Shown here: piece by piece, positions 41,031 through 51,085 of the stretch
Position numbering within the stretch: position 1 is the stretch's first letter
Layout of the letters: each line of letters starts with the position of its first letter
Assembly (NCBI GenBank): GCA_003252075.1
Contig: QKDO01000080.1
Coordinates: forward strand, 1-64,000
Source of the DNA: Nitrospirota bacterium
GTDB taxonomy: Bacteria > Nitrospirota > Thermodesulfovibrionia > Thermodesulfovibrionales > UBA6898
Length of the DNA stretch: 64,000 bases
Reading direction: 5' to 3'
Position numbers and translations under genes: made by a program
Notes under the pieces: model-generated
What the model was told of the DNA's origin: nothing
Seen by the model: only the letters and a program-made list of their open reading frames with translations
Databases searched by the model: none

Positions 41031-42627
41031 CGATTTCAACGAGAGCGATTTCAACGAGTACTTCGAAGAGTATGATTTTGACAAGGAGAATGCCTTTGAC
41101 AAGAGGGATGAGGAAGCCGAGGATGAGGTTATAGAGGAGGAAGAAGGGCGCAAGGACCAGACGATCGAAGGAGAATATGACCCGATCAAGGTCTATCTCA
41201 AGGAAATGGGCGGCGTACCGCTCCTGACCAAGGAAAACGAGGTCGAACTTGCCACGAAGATAGAGAAGGGTAAGGAGAGGCTTGCCGGGGTCATCTTCAC
41301 GCTTCCCTTTGCTATAACGAAGCTCATTATACTGGGCAAGATGGTTGAGGCAGGAGATGCGCCACTTGGGGATATCATCCAGAACGGCGAGGAAGAGATG
41401 GAAGAGGATCTCTCCTATGAGAAGAGGCGGTTTTATGAAATCACGCTGAAGATGAAAGCTCTTTCCCTGAAGCGCAGGCAACTTCTGCAGAAGCTGAGCG
41501 AAGCGGGGAAAAATCCCGGCCAGAAGCTGCTGAAGGCCCTCGGCGACAACCGGGAAAGGATCCTGAATGAAGTATATGAACTCCGGCTGAAGGACGACGT
41601 GATCCACGCCTTTTCCGAAGAACTGAAGAAGGCGGTCATGCGTCTTGACGAAGCGCACACGTTGCTTCGGTATGCTGCGCAGAAGGCGGCATACCTCGGT
41701 TTTGAGCCGAAAGGGCGCGGGAAGGCGGCGGTACCGAAGAACGTCAAGAACAAAGCGGTCGCTGAGGAGATCATGCAGGTCCTGGAGGAAAGCGAGACCC
41801 TCAAACGGACAATCGCGCAGACCGAGGAATTCATCGGCGCGAAGTATGAAGATATGCGGGAGGCGCTCAGGGTGCTGATAGAGGAGGAGCGGAACATTGA
41901 TGATGCCAAAGGGAAACTGACCGAAGCAAACTTGCGACTTGTGATAAGCATCGCCAAACGGTATATCGGCAAGGGTCTTGGTTTTTCCGACCTGATCCAG
42001 GAAGGAAATATCGGCCTGATGAGGGCCGTCGAAAAATTCGAATACCGGCGTGGCTACAAATTCAGCACCTATGCTACGTGGTGGATCCGTCAGTCCATAA
42101 CCCGTGCGCTTGCAGATCAGTCGCGTACGATCAGAATACCGGTCCATATGGTCGAGTCCATCAACCGGATGACCAAAGGAGTACGGGAACTCGTCCAGGA
42201 AAAAGGGCGGGAGCCCTCGCCTGATGAGATCGCCGACCGTCTGAAGTTACCGGTGGAAAAGGTCAGAGGCATGCTGAAGATCTCCAAGGAGCCCATCTCT
42301 CTTGAGACGCCGGTCGGTGAAGAGGACGACAGTCATCTGCGGGACTTCATAGAAGACAAAACAACGCTCTCGCCGCTGGACATCGCCATCCATGACGATA
42401 TGCGGAAGAACATCGACTTCGCACTCGCTACCCTTTCACCAAAAGAGCGGGATATCATCAAGAAACGGTTCGGTATCGGCGATGAGGTCCCGCATACGCT
42501 CGAAGACGTCGGCAACGAATTCGAGGTCACGCGGGAGCGCATCAGACAGATCGAGGTGAAGGCGATCAGGAAACTGCGGCACCCTTCGCGGAGCAAATGG
42601 CTCCGGACTTTCATCGAAAACAAGTAG
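41017..42627 (+). CDS. rpoD: RNA polymerase sigma factor RpoD
   Basis: [91 protein letters not shown]. Confidence 0.97.
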   Translation: MKDYNDFNESDFNEYFEEYDFDKENAFDKRDEEAEDEVIEEEEGRKDQTIEGEYDPIKVYLKEMGGVPLLTKENEVELATKIEKGKERLAGVIFTLPFAITKLIILGKMVEAGDAPLGDIIQNGEEEMEEDLSYEKRRFYEITLKMKALSLKRRQLLQKLSEAGKNPGQKLLKALGDNRERILNEVYELRLKDDVIHAFSEELKKAVMRLDEAHTLLRYAAQKAAYLGFEPKGRGKAAVPKNVKNKAVAEEIMQVLEESETLKRTIAQTEEFIGAKYEDMREALRVLIEEERNIDDAKGKLTEANLRLVISIAKRYIGKGLGFSDLIQEGNIGLMRAVEKFEYRRGYKFSTYATWWIRQSITRALADQSRTIRIPVHMVESINRMTKGVRELVQEKGREPSPDEIADRLKLPVEKVRGMLKISKEPISLETPVGEEDDSHLRDFIEDKTTLSPLDIAIHDDMRKNIDFALATLSPKERDIIKKRFGIGDEVPHTLEDVGNEFEVTRERIRQIEVKAIRKLRHPSRSKWLRTFIENK

Positions 42628-42824
42628 CAGCGGGGACCGTCGGCAACTGACCTGTGATGCGCGGCGGTCGAAGGGTGCGCCGCCGTCGCAGGCGTTAACT
42701 TGACTAAAAGGATCAGGCCCTTTATAGTAGCAAATTACCTTTACAGGGAGTAACCGGTGATGTTCTCTGATATTCTATATGGTGCTCATCACGATGCACG
42801 GATCACTTGTTACTGTCTTCTTGG

Positions 42825-42900
42825 GGGCCCATAGCTCAGTTGGTAGAGCTACCGGCTCATAACCGGTTGGTCCCAGGTTCGAGTCCTGGTGGGCCCACCA
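42825..42900 (+). tRNA. tRNA-Met(CAT)
   Basis: GGGCCCATAGCTCAGTTGGTAGAGCTACCGGCTCATAACCGG...GGTTCGAGTCC...TGGGCCCACCA. Confidence 0.94.
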
Positions 42901-42913
42901 CAGCTCTGGAGGA

Positions 42914-43642
42914 TTGGTGCAGGAATACTTGAAACGTCTTGTTCAACTGCAACAGGCAGACACCGCCATCCTGGAAAAGCGGAGATTCATCGACAAAGTC
43001 CCTCTTCGCGTCAATGAAGTAGACGAACCCCTCAGAAATGCCAAGGCAGAACTCGAGAAGATCCGCCAGAAGGCGACTGCCCTTGCAAAGAAAAAAAAGG
43101 AGAGGGAATCAACCCTGACGGAGACTCAGGAGAAGATCGCGAAGATGAAGAACCGCGCGTCCGATCTCAAGACCAATAAAGAATACCAGGCGCACCTGAA
43201 GGAGATCGAGGTCTCTGAAAAAGAGATCGGCAACATTGAAGAGCAGATCCTGACACTCATGGATGAGATGGAAGCCATGGAAAAGGAGATATCAGCGCGG
43301 GAAAAGAGCGTGAGGGCCGAAGAGGAAAAGATACAGGCCTTCAAAAAGGAACTTGATGCCGAGGTATCCCGGCTCGATCAGGAACTGGCCGTGCTTAAGG
43401 AAGACAGGGCAAAGACCGTATCCCAGCTTGAGCCCGACATCTATGCGACCTATCTCGCACTCCTGAAAAGGGGCAATGGCATGGCCATGGCCAGGGCTGA
43501 CCAGGAAATCTGTCTCGGCTGCAACATGAATATCCCTCCACAGCTTTTTGTGGAGATCAGGAAGAACGAAGACCTTATCCAATGTCCGCAGTGCCACCGA
43601 ATCCTGTACTATGAAGAAGAGAGACCCGCAGGGCAGGCATAG
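42914..43642 (+). CDS. Coiled-coil protein with C4 zinc ribbon (CT398/zf-RING_7 type)
   Basis: Long coiled coil then CLGCNMNIPPQLFVEIRKNEDLIQCPQCHRILYY. Confidence 0.92.
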   Translation: MVQEYLKRLVQLQQADTAILEKRRFIDKVPLRVNEVDEPLRNAKAELEKIRQKATALAKKKKERESTLTETQEKIAKMKNRASDLKTNKEYQAHLKEIEVSEKEIGNIEEQILTLMDEMEAMEKEISAREKSVRAEEEKIQAFKKELDAEVSRLDQELAVLKEDRAKTVSQLEPDIYATYLALLKRGNGMAMARADQEICLGCNMNIPPQLFVEIRKNEDLIQCPQCHRILYYEEERPAGQA

Positions 43643-43709
43643 CCGAAGACCCCAAAAGACTTCCCAAAGCGAAAGATTTTATTATATAATTATAAAAACT
43701 AGTTATAAA

Positions 43710-44131
43710 CTGCCGGAGCAGTCCAGGTAGTCGCCCATGGAACGCAGATGCGCATCATGGGAGGAAAGTCCGAGCTCCACAGGGCAAGGCGCTCCGTAAC
43801 ACGGAGTCCCGGCAACGGGAAGGAAAGTGCCACAGAAAGGGAAACCACCCTGTACAAGGGAACGGGTGAAAAGGTGTCCGCCTCCGGCGGATCCGCTGTT
43901 TTGGCGGAAGGTAAGAGCTCACCAGTGTCTCGGGTGACCGGGCAGCTTGGTAAACCCCGCCTGGAGCAAGGCCAAATAGGTTCTGTTATGAGAGGTGCCC
44001 CCTCAATTCCCTTTGTGGGAGACAGAACGGGTTAGGCCGCATGATCCCGGCTGAGAGGCCGGGGCTGAGATGAATGACTACCGTCCCGATCTTCGGGATG
44101 ACAGAACTCGGCTTACGGACTGCTTCGGCAG
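43710..44131 (+). ncRNA. rnpB: RNase P RNA, bacterial type A
   Basis: P1 pairing CTGCCGgAGCAGTCC/GGACTGCTtCGGCAG; GAGGAAAGTCCGAGCTCCACAGGGCA; GAAAGTGCCACAGAAA; AACCCC..GGAGCAAGGCCAAATAG. Confidence 0.97.
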
Positions 44132-44161
44132 ATAGTCAGGACAGAAAGCTAAAGGAGAGCC

Positions 44162-45070
44162 ATGGAAGATCACAAACTCAAGGTGTTCTGTACGGTAGCT
44201 GAAACGAAAAGCTTTTCTAAGACATCCGAGATTATCCATCTTACCCAGCCAGCCGTCAGCCTCCAGATCCAGGCACTCGAGGAAATCTATGAGACAAAAC
44301 TCTTCGACCGGTCCAGCAGTACCGTGACGCTTACGCCGGCAGGTGAAGTGCTGTACAAGTATGCCAAGGAGATCCTGAGTCTGTATGCGAATGCAGAGAA
44401 GGTGATCGGTGAGCTTACCGGGCTCGTCAAAGGCAGCATCAGCATCGGCGCAAGCTCGACCATCGGCAATTACGTCCTCCCCGTGGTCATCACGGATTTC
44501 AAAAAGACCCATCCGAAGATCAAGATCCACCTCCTGGTCGGCAATACCAAACGCGTTGTTGAGCTGCTCAACTCCGGCAATATCGACCTTGGCCTGGTCG
44601 AAGGCGAGGTCACGCGTCAGAAGATGATCGTTGAAAAGATTCTTTCGGACGAACTTGTCCTTATTGTCCCGTCATATCACCCGTGGGCGAAGAAAAAGGA
44701 TATCTCGGTCAGCGAGCTTACGAAGGAGCCGTTCATCTTCAGGGAAGGCGGTTCCGGCACGCGCCAGATGATCGAGAAGTTTCTCGCGATGCATGGCATA
44801 GCTCCTCAGGAGATGAAAATATCCATGGTGCTCGGCAGCACGGTGGCGATCAAGGAGGCGGTCGAGAACGGGTTGGGGATCTCTATCGTCTCTCGCTGGG
44901 CGGCGCGGAAGGAAAGCAAATACGGAACGCTCAGTCTCCTCAAGATAAAAGAGCAGAAAATGATCAGGGAATTCTCTCTGATCACGAACAAGGGCGCGGT
45001 ATCCTCGCATGCCGTGGACGAATTTCTCACCTACCTGAAATCCTATCCGTTTACGAAACTTCTCTCGTAG
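44162..45070 (+). CDS. LysR-family transcriptional regulator
   Basis: N-terminal HTH FCTVAETKSFSKTSEIIHLTQPAVSLQIQALE; LysR substrate domain. Confidence 0.94.
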   Translation: MEDHKLKVFCTVAETKSFSKTSEIIHLTQPAVSLQIQALEEIYETKLFDRSSSTVTLTPAGEVLYKYAKEILSLYANAEKVIGELTGLVKGSISIGASSTIGNYVLPVVITDFKKTHPKIKIHLLVGNTKRVVELLNSGNIDLGLVEGEVTRQKMIVEKILSDELVLIVPSYHPWAKKKDISVSELTKEPFIFREGGSGTRQMIEKFLAMHGIAPQEMKISMVLGSTVAIKEAVENGLGISIVSRWAARKESKYGTLSLLKIKEQKMIREFSLITNKGAVSSHAVDEFLTYLKSYPFTKLLS

Positions 45071-45098
45071 CATCTGCCTGCAGGTGGTGCGGCACAGG

Positions 45099-46703
45099 TC
45101 ACTTCCCTGCAAAAGTCCTGAAATCAATTTCCCTGAAGAGCGGGCTCTTCAGCTCGAGTAAGATCAGATGGTCCTCACGGACCGTGCCTGCCGAGACCTC
45201 TTTGCAGAGATCAAAGAAGTTGCCCATATGCTCCCGAAACGTAGCCTCTGCAAAGCCGGCGGCAGTTTCCGTCTTCATCATGAACGGCCAGTCGCTCGCC
45301 TGCGCGAGCAGGAGTTCGCGCGCTGCCTGGTTCAGGGCGCGTTCGAACACGCCGGTGGCAGTTCCGTGCTCTCTGCTGAGCCGCGACAGGGTCCCCGCAG
45401 CTTTCTTCAGGTGCCGGTAAATCCAGCTGTTTGCCGGAGCAAGCCAGACCTCGTGGAAACCATTCCTTCCCCAGCTCGAAGCAGACGGGCTTACCGTCTC
45501 GAATGCATCGTTCTCTGCAATATATTCGGACGGGGTCATAAACCTGCAGGTGCGGTGTCTTGAGGCGGGGCTTGCCAGTAAGCCGCGCAGCCATTCCGGC
45601 CCTTCATACCACCAGTGGCCGAAAAGTTCGGCGTCGAATGCGGCGGTAATGACCGGCCGTATCCGGAGGGCATTTCTGAGGGACAGAACCTGCTCGCTCC
45701 GTGCCTGCAGGAAATGCTCTGCGTGGCGCGCCGCCTGTTGCAGGCCCTGTTCAGGGAGATAGGGTTCTTTGTGTCCTGATTTTCCGGTCACCCGGTAATA
45801 TTTCATGCCCGTGAAGGTCCTGATCCCGCCGGGAAGATAGGGCTGTATATAGGTATCGTCAAGGTCAAAGCCGATGTCGCGATAGAAATCGCGGTAGACA
45901 GCATTCCCGGGATACCCTCCCCGTGAGCTCCATACCTGCGCGCATGACTGTGCGTCGCGCGCGTACACAATCAGCCCGGCAGGTGTCCTGACCGGACGAT
46001 AGATACTTTTTTTCGGCCTGGGCACGGCGTTGAGCACGCCATGGCTTTCGAGAAACACGTATCCGGTCCCTGCCGCCCTCGTGTAGGCGTCTAACCCCGG
46101 TGCATAACCGCATTCAGGAAGCCACATGCCCGAAGGCCGTTTTCCGAAATGCCTCTGAAAGGTGCTGAACCCGAGACCTATCTGCCCTCGCAGGGTTGCC
46201 GGCTCTGACATATGCAGGGGAAGAAACGCATGCGTTGCGGCACTGGTGATGCATTCGATCTTTCCCGAATGCCCGAGTGAGCGGAACGCAGGGATAAGAT
46301 TTCCCTTGCAGGTGCGGTCGAAGAAATGCTGGACCTCAAGGAACCGCGTATGGTACATCCGGGCCAGGGGGGCGAGAGCCGGGTCGTTCCTTGTCCTGAA
46401 GCGTTCTTTTTCCGCAAGGTCTATACGGCTTTCAAGGTATCGTTGAAAACGTTTCATCAGAAGCTTGTCATCCAGCATTTCCAGAAGGGATGGTGTAAGC
46501 GAAAGGGTGAGCCTGAAGTCAACACCATCGTTCAGAAGGTCCTCAAGGACCCGGATAAGGGGAATATACGATTCCAGCATCGCTTCATGCAGCCACGCCT
46601 CTTCGAGATGATTTTCATGTTCCGGATACCTGACATACGGGAGATGTGCATGGAGGACGAGAAGGAGATCACCCTGTGTTGCTGAAGCCGCGCTTCTTTT
46701 CAC
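45099..46703 (-). CDS. Glycoside hydrolase family 57 protein (DUF1957, 1,4-alpha-glucan branching enzyme-like)
   Basis: LVLHAHLPYVRYPEH; GMWLPECGYAPG; AFDAELFGHWWYEGPEWL. Confidence 0.92.
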   Translation of the reverse strand: MKRSAASATQGDLLLVLHAHLPYVRYPEHENHLEEAWLHEAMLESYIPLIRVLEDLLNDGVDFRLTLSLTPSLLEMLDDKLLMKRFQRYLESRIDLAEKERFRTRNDPALAPLARMYHTRFLEVQHFFDRTCKGNLIPAFRSLGHSGKIECITSAATHAFLPLHMSEPATLRGQIGLGFSTFQRHFGKRPSGMWLPECGYAPGLDAYTRAAGTGYVFLESHGVLNAVPRPKKSIYRPVRTPAGLIVYARDAQSCAQVWSSRGGYPGNAVYRDFYRDIGFDLDDTYIQPYLPGGIRTFTGMKYYRVTGKSGHKEPYLPEQGLQQAARHAEHFLQARSEQVLSLRNALRIRPVITAAFDAELFGHWWYEGPEWLRGLLASPASRHRTCRFMTPSEYIAENDAFETVSPSASSWGRNGFHEVWLAPANSWIYRHLKKAAGTLSRLSREHGTATGVFERALNQAARELLLAQASDWPFMMKTETAAGFAEATFREHMGNFFDLCKEVSAGTVREDHLILLELKSPLFREIDFRTFAGK

Positions 46704-46799
46704 CGTATGTAATGATACCCAATACCTCCTTTACAGGCAAGCTTGCTATTGCGCCGTCAAAATGTGATGATACGAAATCTTATGAACCAGGAGTCAGCG

Positions 46800-47657
46800 A
46801 TGCAGATCTTTCTCAACGATAAAATCGTTCCCGAACACGAGGCCGTGGTCTCGGTGTTCGATCACGGGTTCCTGTACGGCGACGGCATCTATGAGACCAT
46901 GCGCGCCTATGACGGCAAGGTCTTCATGCTCGGGCGGCATATCGAAAGGCTTGGCCGCTCTGCCGGTCTTATCCGCCTGCAGATCCCCGCGCCCCCGGTG
47001 ATTACGGATGCGGTATATGCGGCCCTGCTGGCAAACGGGCTGAAGAGCGCCTACATCCGTGTTTCGGTTTCGCGGGGAAAAGGACCGGTCGGGCTTGACC
47101 CCGCACTCTGTCCGCGTCCGACCTTTGTGGTGATCGCGGAGGAATTCAGGGAGTATCCTGATGAACTCTATGCCGGGGGTGTGAAGCTCATCATAGCACG
47201 GACGCGGCGCAACCTTATCGCGGCGCTCGACCCCAAGATAAAGTCTCTGAACTTTCTGAACAATATCCTTGCGAAGATAGAGGCAAAGGAGCGCAATGCC
47301 TATGAGGCGATCATGCTGAACGCCGACGGGTTTATCGCCGAGGGGACCGTATGCAACATCTTCTTCGTACGGGGTGGTGTTCTCTGCACACCCTCGGCCG
47401 AGGTGGGCGTGCTTGACGGCATCACGCGGGAACTGGTCATAGGCATGGCCGAAAAGGACGGCATTCCCGTGGAGGAAGGCAGATATCTACCGGAGGATAT
47501 CTTCCGGGCCTCAGAGGTGTTCTTTACGAACACGACCAGCGAGATCATGCCGGTAGCGCAGATTGAAGACATGCGGTATGAGATCGGTGCCGTAACCGGA
47601 GCATTGCGCAGACGTTACCGGGAATACGTTACGACGTATATCGCGGACAGAGCTTAG
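46800..47657 (+). CDS. ilvE: Class IV aminotransferase (branched-chain amino acid aminotransferase-like)
   Basis: VFDHGFLYGDGIYETMRAYDGKVFMLGRHIERL; IKSLNFLNNILAKIEAKERNAYEAIMLNADGFIAEGTVCNIFFV. Confidence 0.88.
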   Translation: MQIFLNDKIVPEHEAVVSVFDHGFLYGDGIYETMRAYDGKVFMLGRHIERLGRSAGLIRLQIPAPPVITDAVYAALLANGLKSAYIRVSVSRGKGPVGLDPALCPRPTFVVIAEEFREYPDELYAGGVKLIIARTRRNLIAALDPKIKSLNFLNNILAKIEAKERNAYEAIMLNADGFIAEGTVCNIFFVRGGVLCTPSAEVGVLDGITRELVIGMAEKDGIPVEEGRYLPEDIFRASEVFFTNTTSEIMPVAQIEDMRYEIGAVTGALRRRYREYVTTYIADRA

Positions 47658-47741
47658 CAGCCGGCACGCCGGCAGGGGTGCCGCACGTGATCATATATGC
47701 CCTATATCCCGGGAATGAACGGCTCATCATGAGGTCAATCG

Positions 47742-48806
47742 CTACTCCGGCATGGTTGCGAACAGATAGAGGGCAAATGACCCGAAGACAAACGGCACTG
47801 CCCATGCAGCAAGAAACGGCGGTACTATGCCTGCATAACCGATCGAGAGGGAAAAGGTATAGCCGAACCAGTAAAGAAGGCTGACACCCAGACCCATGCC
47901 GGCAGTGAACAGGCCGCTGTTCATCTTTGCCCTGCCGGCAAGCGAAATGCCCAGGAACATCATGAAAACATTTATCAGCGGGAAGGAGACCTTGGCATGC
48001 AGGTCGACGAAGAGCTTGATGTTGTGAAAACCGGCTGCCCGGAGCCGTTGGATGTAACGGTAGAGCTCTGCTATCCCCATTTCACCCGACGTTTTCATCT
48101 CCCGAGAGAATATGTCGGGAGAATCGAGATCGAGATACTCCATATTTCCCAGCTGCTCGCTTTTCCCCGTTTCATGTGTTAATACGGTCACGTTTTCAAG
48201 GACCCATCGCCCTGCATCCCACGTAGCCTTCTGCGCGGTGATCGTCTGTTTCAGGAAAGTCTCTCCCTGAACGAAGATGATGATGCCCTGTGCCACTTTC
48301 CTGTCCGGAACATAGAGCGCTATTTTTACCGGATTTCCCTTTTTGTCCTTGATCCAGAGATCACCTGAAGAAAGAACGGTCATCTTCCCTTTGCCTTCCA
48401 GCCTTGTCCTCAGCTCCGCAGCGCGCGTCGAAAAATCAGGAGCTATGACCTCGCTGATGAAAAATGCCCCCATGCTAATGAGCACACCGCTGATCACAAA
48501 AGGCCGGTAGATCATCCGCAGTCTGCCGCCGGCTGCCTTGATGGCGATTATTTCCTTTCTTCGTGCTGCCTGGCTGAAGGTGAAGAGGCTGCAGATGAGC
48601 ACCGACATGGGAAGGAGATACAGGAAAAATTTCGGGAAGTTAAAGCCCGCGTAGAGAACCAGGGACCCGATCGAAGGCTTGCTCGGCAGAAATTCGTCAA
48701 TATTCCCGATCAGGTCAATAAGACTGGCGAGCAGGGACAGGCCGCAGGCGATCAGGAGAAGGAGTTTGAAGAAATCGGCGAGGTACAGGCGGTGGACGAT
48801 CTTCAC
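47742..48806 (-). CDS. lptG: LPS export permease LptG (YjgP/YjgQ family)
   Basis: RLYLADFFKLLLLIACGLSLLASLIDLI; YLLPMSVLICSLFTFSQAARRKEIIAIKAAGGRL. Confidence 0.9.
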   Translation of the reverse strand: MKIVHRLYLADFFKLLLLIACGLSLLASLIDLIGNIDEFLPSKPSIGSLVLYAGFNFPKFFLYLLPMSVLICSLFTFSQAARRKEIIAIKAAGGRLRMIYRPFVISGVLISMGAFFISEVIAPDFSTRAAELRTRLEGKGKMTVLSSGDLWIKDKKGNPVKIALYVPDRKVAQGIIIFVQGETFLKQTITAQKATWDAGRWVLENVTVLTHETGKSEQLGNMEYLDLDSPDIFSREMKTSGEMGIAELYRYIQRLRAAGFHNIKLFVDLHAKVSFPLINVFMMFLGISLAGRAKMNSGLFTAGMGLGVSLLYWFGYTFSLSIGYAGIVPPFLAAWAVPFVFGSFALYLFATMPE

Positions 48807-49888
48807 TGAAGGTTTGCCCTTCTGAACATTGCCAAGGAGAATATGCCGAGCAGGACCGTGGCAAGCCATGCCCCGAGATAGTGGGGAAGCTTGCCGGCCA
48901 TCACCAGGTTCTCGCCATAGATGAGCAGCACGTAATAGGCGGTGAAGACGAACAGGCCGAGCGCAAGGCCGCCGAGCTTCCCCGACTTCCCTGCGATGAG
49001 CGACAGGGGAGGGCCGAGAAAGACGAGAAAGATGCAGACAGCCGGCAGCGAGAACCTGCGGTACAGCTCAAGATAAAGGCCGGCCTTCAGCTTGTAGCCG
49101 TCTGCACTCTTTGCTCTCTGCAGAAGCTCCGCAGGGGTGTATTCCATTTTTCTCGGTGTTGAGGACTCGGAAGCGTCAAGGCTCAGCACCATGTTGTACC
49201 GCTCGAAGAAGAGTTCGGTCGTTGTTCTTGCTCCCGTGATGCTGATGTATCCGTTCTCCAGGGTAAGGACGATGTTTGTTCCGTCCTGCGGAACAAACCT
49301 GCCCTGTTTTGCCATAAGCACTTTGGGCTGGTCCTTCTGACGGTTGTCATAGATGAAAACATCCTCAAGCGTATCAGAGGATCTTTTGCCTTTGACAATG
49401 ATCACAATGTCCTTAAAAGATGAGTTGAAGGTGCCTTCCTCAAGGGCCAGCGCCGAGCGGGTGGTAACGATGGTCGTTATGGTCTCACGCACGTCGGCAC
49501 TGCTTTTGGGTCCCAGATAAAAGCTTACCGCAATGCCGGTAAGGAAGCAGAAGGCACCGAGGATGAAAACCGGCTGGGAGATCTTCAGGAAGTCCATCCC
49601 TGATGCGCGCAGGATGATGATCTCGCTGTCGTGGTTCATCCTTCCGTATACGAGCAATGTCGCGAGCAGCATGCCCATGGGGATGGTGAGCATCAGGAGC
49701 TGGGGCTGGAGATACAGGATGATCTTTGCCATGTCGATGAGCGTGGCCCCGACTCCCGAGAGGACCCTGCTCAGACGGACCAGTTTTTCCATCATCAGGA
49801 TCGAGTTCAGGAATGTGACGGTTATCAGAAATGTCGCAGCAAGCTCTTTCAGCGTTGTCCTGTGGATGATCTTCAGCATCGTGGACAT
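48803..49888 (-). CDS. lptF: LPS export permease LptF
   Basis: LTIPMGMLLATLLVYGRMNHDSEIIILRASGMDF; overlaps lptG. Confidence 0.9.
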   Translation of the reverse strand: MSTMLKIIHRTTLKELAATFLITVTFLNSILMMEKLVRLSRVLSGVGATLIDMAKIILYLQPQLLMLTIPMGMLLATLLVYGRMNHDSEIIILRASGMDFLKISQPVFILGAFCFLTGIAVSFYLGPKSSADVRETITTIVTTRSALALEEGTFNSSFKDIVIIVKGKRSSDTLEDVFIYDNRQKDQPKVLMAKQGRFVPQDGTNIVLTLENGYISITGARTTTELFFERYNMVLSLDASESSTPRKMEYTPAELLQRAKSADGYKLKAGLYLELYRRFSLPAVCIFLVFLGPPLSLIAGKSGKLGGLALGLFVFTAYYVLLIYGENLVMAGKLPHYLGAWLATVLLGIFSLAMFRRANLQ

Positions 49889-49947
49889 TGTAGCATATAT
49901 CTATCTGCTGCCATGAGGAGGCCGGCCGCGCTGATTAAGACCGCTTC

Positions 49948-50568
49948 TTACGGCCTGGGCCGGTATTTCCGGTGATGCCGTGGTGTGCGGTGGGTGCTGT
50001 CCGGAGGTTTTTTATTGCGCATGATCTCGACGAAGCAATCGGCGGCCCGAACTGCATCATAGGTCGGCGATGTCAGAATGTACGTCCAGTTGTTATACCC
50101 TTTTTCTATTGCCTGCTTCAGCCATCTGCATGCCCCTGCAGCATCATCTTTCGCAGCATGGATCTCGGCCATGCTGTTCAGCGCATAGATGTTTGCCGGG
50201 TTCAGATCAAGCGACCTGCGGATGTCTGTTTCGGCCCGGTCAAGATCACCCATGAGAAGAAAAGCGAAGCCCCTGTTGTTATAGGGCATGCCGTTTTCCG
50301 GCTTGAGCTCGATCGCCCGGTCGTAATCGGCGACCGCGAGGCTATAGCTGGCTGTCTGCATATAAACGTTCCCTCTGTTGTTATAGGCAAGGAAATAGTC
50401 AGGGTCGAGTTCGATTGCCCTGGTGTAGTCGGCTATGGCGCGGTCAAACTCCCGCTTCCGGAAATAGACATTCCCCCGTTCCTTGTATGCCCGGAAATTC
50501 GAAGGGTCCTCTGCTATCTGCCGGGAATATTTCGCAATATCAAGATCATATTTCCATGTCTTTGGCAT
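49948..50568 (-). CDS. TPR-repeat protein
   Basis: Tandem AYKERGNVYFRKREFDRAIADYTRAIELDPDYFLAYNNRGNVYMQ repeats. Confidence 0.88.
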   Translation of the reverse strand: MPKTWKYDLDIAKYSRQIAEDPSNFRAYKERGNVYFRKREFDRAIADYTRAIELDPDYFLAYNNRGNVYMQTASYSLAVADYDRAIELKPENGMPYNNRGFAFLLMGDLDRAETDIRRSLDLNPANIYALNSMAEIHAAKDDAAGACRWLKQAIEKGYNNWTYILTSPTYDAVRAADCFVEIMRNKKPPDSTHRTPRHHRKYRPRP

Positions 50569-50867
50569 GTCGGTACCATACCCCTCAATCTAAGGCCCGA
50601 AAGCCTTTGCCCCCCTTTTACGGCTTATCTGCATTATCCTGATAAGTTGCTGATTATAACAGAAAAAACGGGTTAAAGGAAAAGATCCTCTGGTTGTTCT
50701 GTTTTGCTGGCATGCTGACAGGAACTTTTTTCAACACTCTGTTGCAGAAGAGCCACAGTTTTCCCCTCAGCGAAATATAAATAATTCTTAATTTTCAATG
50801 TCTTTTTTGTGGTATGTATATTGCTATCTTTTGCCAAGAGCAAGCTATATAAAAAGCATTTTTTCGC

Positions 50868-50898
50868 TTGACAGGGTTCTTTGAAAAACGGTTATAAT
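50868..50898 (+). promoter_or_regulatory. Sigma-70-type promoter for porin gene
   Basis: TTGACA (50868) and TATAAT (50893), 19-nt spacer. Confidence 0.7.
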
Positions 50899-51085
50899 GT
50901 GCAGCTCTTTGATTTATGAAAAAAACTTCATTCTTGCTGTTCTCCTGAAATGAAAAATATGGGAGACGGCATTTCTGAAAGGAGGTGGTTCGAGGAGCTT
51001 TATTGAAAAAGGCTGTTTGGTAGTTTTGTCGTAAAATCCGCCTTCGGCGGACACAATACTGAACTAACCGTAAGGAGGTTAGGAA

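Noticed and set aside
41002-42147. 381-aa minus ORF
   Set aside because: Antisense to rpoD
43748-44035. 95-aa ORF
   Set aside because: Lies inside the RNase P RNA gene
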